Shown piece after piece: positions 61,673-64,000 of a stretch of DNA of 64,000 nucleotides (positions within the stretch are counted from its first letter, which is position 1; every line of letters begins with the position of its first letter). The position numbers were made by a program, and so were the translations under genes. This DNA is from Allorhizobium sonneratiae (GTDB lineage: Bacteria; Pseudomonadota; Alphaproteobacteria; Rhizobiales; Rhizobiaceae), in NCBI RefSeq assembly GCF_023700755.1, contig NZ_JAMKOJ010000004.1:186001-250000 (forward strand), given 5' to 3'. Under the pieces are notes generated by a model. That model did not search any database and was not told where the DNA came from. It saw only the letters and a program-made list of their open reading frames with translations.

Positions 61673-63108
61673 GTTTTGACTTGGTGATCCGCGGCGGGAC
61701 GATCGTGACCGCGTCCGACGTGACGAAAGCCGATCTCGGTATTCGGGGCGGCCGCATAGCGACCATTGCAGATCATATCTCCGGCGGTGATACCGTCATC
61801 GATGCCGGAGGGCTGCTGGTCATGCCCGGCGGCATCGATGCCCATTGCCATCTCGACCAGCCTCAGGCGCCAGGACTTGCATCCAAGGGCGCTACGATGG
61901 CAGACGGGTTCCGATCAGGAAGCATCAGTGCAGCCTTTGGCGGCACGACAACCATCGTACCCTTTTGCGTACAGCACCGGGGCGAGTCCCTGACGGCAGC
62001 TGTCGCGGACTATCACAAGCGCGCCGCGGGTCAGTCGGTTATCGACTATGCGTTTCATCTGATCGTCAGCGATCCCTCACCCGCCGTTCTTGGCCAGGAG
62101 ATGCCAGCGCTCATTCGCCGCGGCCATACCAGCATCAAGGTCTACATGACCTATGACGCGATGGTCCTCAGCGATCGTCAGATCCTCGACGTCTTCGAGG
62201 TTGCGCGCCGGGAAAAAGCCGTGATGCTGATCCACGCGGAAAACCACGAGATCATCGGCTGGCTGGCCGAGCAGCTGGAACAGGATGGCCGCACGAGGCC
62301 GCTCGGCCATGCTCAATCCAGGCCGCTACCCGTAGAGCGTGAAGCGACACATCGGGCGATGACACTTGCCGAAATTGCCGGCGTGCCGCTGGTCATCGTG
62401 CATGTCTCAGGCGGCGATCCGCTGGACGAGATCCGCCGCGCACGCGCGCGCGGCTACGTCGTGATTGCCGAGACATGCCCACAATATCTGCTCTTGACCG
62501 AAGCTGACCTCGACATGCCTGACATGCTGGGTGCCAAGGCGATGTGCAGCCCTCCACCCAGGGACACCCAGGCGCAAGCTGCACTGTGGCGCGGGATCGA
62601 GGACGGCACGATCGATATCTTTAATTCCGATCACGCCCCCTACCGTTTCGATTCTGACGGAAAGCTGAAAGCCGGCCCCGCCCCGTCGTTTCGCGCCGTG
62701 GCAAACGGCATACCGGGCCTCGAGACCCGACTGCCCATTCTGTTCAGCGAGGGCGTCGTCAAAGGCAGGATCGACCTCCAGCGCTTTGTGGCGCTTACAT
62801 CGACGAATAACGCCAAGCTCTACGGACTTCACCCTCGCAAGGGCACGATTGCGGTCGGCGCGGATGCCGACGTTGCGCTCTGGGACCCGGAGCGGCGTGT
62901 GACCATCACAAACTGCCTGCTGCATCACAACGTCGACTACACTCCGTTCGAGGGTCTTGAGGTGCAGGGCTGGCCCGAAACTGTGATCAGCCGTGGCGAG
63001 ATCATCGTCCACAAGAACGAACTGAAGGGCGCGCCGGGCCGAGGCCACTTCCTCAATCAGGAGACGTCATCCGCCTGGAAGACGAGGGAGATCAAGTCAT
63101 GGATCTGA
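61669..63108 (+). CDS. Dihydropyrimidinase/hydantoinase
   Basis: 479-aa cyclic amidohydrolase that opens hydantoin or dihydropyrimidine rings. Binuclear metal site markers are DAHCHLDQP (His59, His61), the carbamylated-Lys segment HTSIKVYMTYDAM, IHAENHEI and IVHVSGG for the next His ligands, and the Asp of FNSDHAPYRF. Length is standard for the D-hydantoinase family. It is coupled to the binding protein (ATGA) and overlaps the following SDR by 10 bp. Imported hydantoins or pyrimidines are the expected substrates. Confidence 0.88.
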   Translation: MSFDLVIRGGTIVTASDVTKADLGIRGGRIATIADHISGGDTVIDAGGLLVMPGGIDAHCHLDQPQAPGLASKGATMADGFRSGSISAAFGGTTTIVPFCVQHRGESLTAAVADYHKRAAGQSVIDYAFHLIVSDPSPAVLGQEMPALIRRGHTSIKVYMTYDAMVLSDRQILDVFEVARREKAVMLIHAENHEIIGWLAEQLEQDGRTRPLGHAQSRPLPVEREATHRAMTLAEIAGVPLVIVHVSGGDPLDEIRRARARGYVVIAETCPQYLLLTEADLDMPDMLGAKAMCSPPPRDTQAQAALWRGIEDGTIDIFNSDHAPYRFDSDGKLKAGPAPSFRAVANGIPGLETRLPILFSEGVVKGRIDLQRFVALTSTNNAKLYGLHPRKGTIAVGADADVALWDPERRVTITNCLLHHNVDYTPFEGLEVQGWPETVISRGEIIVHKNELKGAPGRGHFLNQETSSAWKTREIKSWI

Positions 63109-63860
63109 AAATCGCAGGTAAACGCGCGCTGATCCTGGGCGGCAATCGCGGCATGGGGCTTGCCATTGCTAAAGCGCTTGCCGCCGAGAGTGTGTCTGTC
63201 ACGATTGCCGCACGCGACGAAAAAGCGCTTGCCGACGCGGCAAAGGAGATCGGTGCGGCCGATATGGTCAGGGTTGATCTTTCCGATACCGCATCGCTTA
63301 CCGCGTTTGCGGCAGAGGTCGGAGACATCGACATCCTCTTCAACAACACCGGTGGTCCGCCGTATGGCAGCGCCATCGGGCACGACCTTAGTGACTGGGA
63401 GGAGAGCTTTCGCAGTATGTCCCTCTCGGTCATAAGGCTGACAGATCTTTTCCTTCCAGCGATGCGTGCCAAGGGCTGGGGCCGCGTAGTGACCGTCGTC
63501 AGCACCGGGGCGATACAGCCGATCCCTGTGCTTGGCATATCAAACACGCTTCGAGCCGGGCTGATCGCCTGGTCGAAATCTCTCGCAGCAGAGGTGGCGG
63601 TAGACGGAGTGACGGTGAATGTCCTGATGCCTGGACGCGTTGCGACGGAGCGCGTCGGCATAACGGACGAAGCAACGGCCGCCAGAGAGAAGATCGATGT
63701 CGAAAGTGTCAGGCAGCGATCTTTTTCCCAAATCCCTATGGGCCGGTACGCCGAACCCGAAGAGATAGCCTCGGTCGCCGCCTTCCTGTGCGGCCAGCCC
63801 GCATCCTATGTCACCGGGAGCGTCTATCGAGTTGATGGGGGATATGTTCGCCATGTGTGA
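63099..63860 (+). CDS. SDR-fold protein lacking the classical Tyr/Lys pair
   Basis: 253 aa. NAD(P) motif GGNRGMG (residues 14-20), IDILFNNTGGPP and the C-terminal PEEIASVAAFLCGQPASYVTGSVYRVDGG identify a short-chain dehydrogenase. At the active site the Ser is present (VVSTGAIQP) but the YxxxK positions read SNTLR, with Ser for Tyr and Arg for Lys. This occurs in a recognised SDR subgroup, so catalysis must differ from the textbook mechanism. Its start overlaps the hydantoinase stop, and it overlaps the next gene. Confidence 0.85.
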   Translation: MDLKIAGKRALILGGNRGMGLAIAKALAAESVSVTIAARDEKALADAAKEIGAADMVRVDLSDTASLTAFAAEVGDIDILFNNTGGPPYGSAIGHDLSDWEESFRSMSLSVIRLTDLFLPAMRAKGWGRVVTVVSTGAIQPIPVLGISNTLRAGLIAWSKSLAAEVAVDGVTVNVLMPGRVATERVGITDEATAAREKIDVESVRQRSFSQIPMGRYAEPEEIASVAAFLCGQPASYVTGSVYRVDGGYVRHV

Positions 63861-64000
63861 AACCGACGTCGAAAGTACGGCCGTTGCGGTAAGGCTGGCC
63901 GCGCGCGCCGGGTTTTCAGCAACCACCGTCGGGCAGGCGCCAGGCTACGCTCAGGCTCATATTTACATCGTGCCGGAAACCCATGCGGAAGATTTCGCGA
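63844..64000 (+). CDS. DUF1445 (D-glutamate cyclase/hydro-lyase-like) protein, partial
   Basis: First ~52 codons of a gene running off the window. ESTAVAVRLAARAGFSATTVGQAPGYAQAHIYIVPETHAEDFA matches the start of DUF1445 proteins, where GxTaGxAPGYxQaNLxilP is conserved. ATG 63844 and ATG 63853 are both in frame; the GGGGG before them is better spaced for 63853. Overlaps the SDR gene by 17 bp. Its presence after the hydantoinase fits amide or lactam breakdown. Confidence 0.7.
   Translation, partial: MFAMCETDVESTAVAVRLAARAGFSATTVGQAPGYAQAHIYIVPETHAEDFA

Noticed and set aside
1-64000. CRISPR arrays, rRNA and tRNA genes
   Set aside because: No regularly spaced identical repeats and no tRNA- or rRNA-like conserved blocks were noticed on reading; a dedicated tRNA scan was not possible.

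Overview
The window looks like chromosome or chromid DNA from a Rhizobiaceae alphaproteobacterium (Agrobacterium/Allorhizobium/Rhizobium type). It is GC-rich and dominated by ABC importers with linked GntR, LysR, AraC/GlxA, Lrp and sigma-54 regulators. It also carries many short palindromic repeats with the gagcattt...ggttttccg core that I associate with rhizobial genomes. Genus and replicon are inferred. I saw no rRNA, tRNA or CRISPR array.

Layout, left to right. The 3' end of a TetR-like gene (2-136) is followed by a sulfate importer on the minus strand, sbp-cysT-cysW-cysA (4240 to 338). Next come an XRE/MmyB-type regulator divergent from an SDR (4351-6313) and a possible nucleobase or N-heterocycle module: NMT1/THI5-like SBP, ATPase, permease, 2-oxoglutarate/Fe(II) oxygenase, LysR regulator and cytosine-deaminase-like amidohydrolase (6822-12887). 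A YtfQRT/YjfF-like sugar importer with its own GntR regulator (13102-18452) converges on a second GntR gene that controls or neighbours another importer (19428-23584). A GlxA/AraC-type regulator is divergent from tetrameric sarcosine oxidase soxBDAG (23643-29900). A 270-bp MITE-like element and repeats separate soxG from an ABC-F ATPase (30297-31919).

The second half is more accessory. A minus-strand coniferyl-alcohol dehydrogenase/aldehyde dehydrogenase pair has a near-perfect sigma-54 promoter and faces a V4R/XylR-type sigma-54 activator (32431-36888). After a DUF1275 protein and a GNAT come an RND efflux pair with cytochrome b561 and a convergent OmpR/BaeSR-like two-component system (38995-45703). 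Then follow a divergent-looking malate dehydrogenase paralog with an orphan binding protein and LysR (45955-48754), and a 6.1-kb segment between two directly repeated ~152-bp elements. That segment holds HxlR/GST, a ThDP enzyme plus aromatic aminotransferase, Lrp, an SGNH-hydrolase remnant and a VOC protein. Next is a small surface-glycan/lipid-type cluster: an acyltransferase-like gene with one in-frame stop, a TylF-like methyltransferase and two glycosyltransferase-like genes (55383-59204). It abuts an IS6-family transposase remnant. The window ends in a hydantoin/pyrimidine-type operon (SBP, hydantoinase, SDR, DUF1445) behind a second canonical sigma-54 promoter, with a GntR gene divergent from it.

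The most unusual signals are: (1) five genes whose TAG stop codon is also the outermost triplet of a repeat or palindromic element; (2) the 270-bp MITE with perfect 34-bp inverted ends; (3) direct repeats bracketing a 6-kb metabolic segment, with a 70-bp minimal copy inside; (4) two sigma-54-driven catabolic operons; (5) a malate dehydrogenase paralog with a Gly-to-Cys change in its NAD loop; and (6) an acyltransferase-like gene broken by exactly one in-frame TAA. All functions are read from sequence motifs and remembered family features; no search was run.
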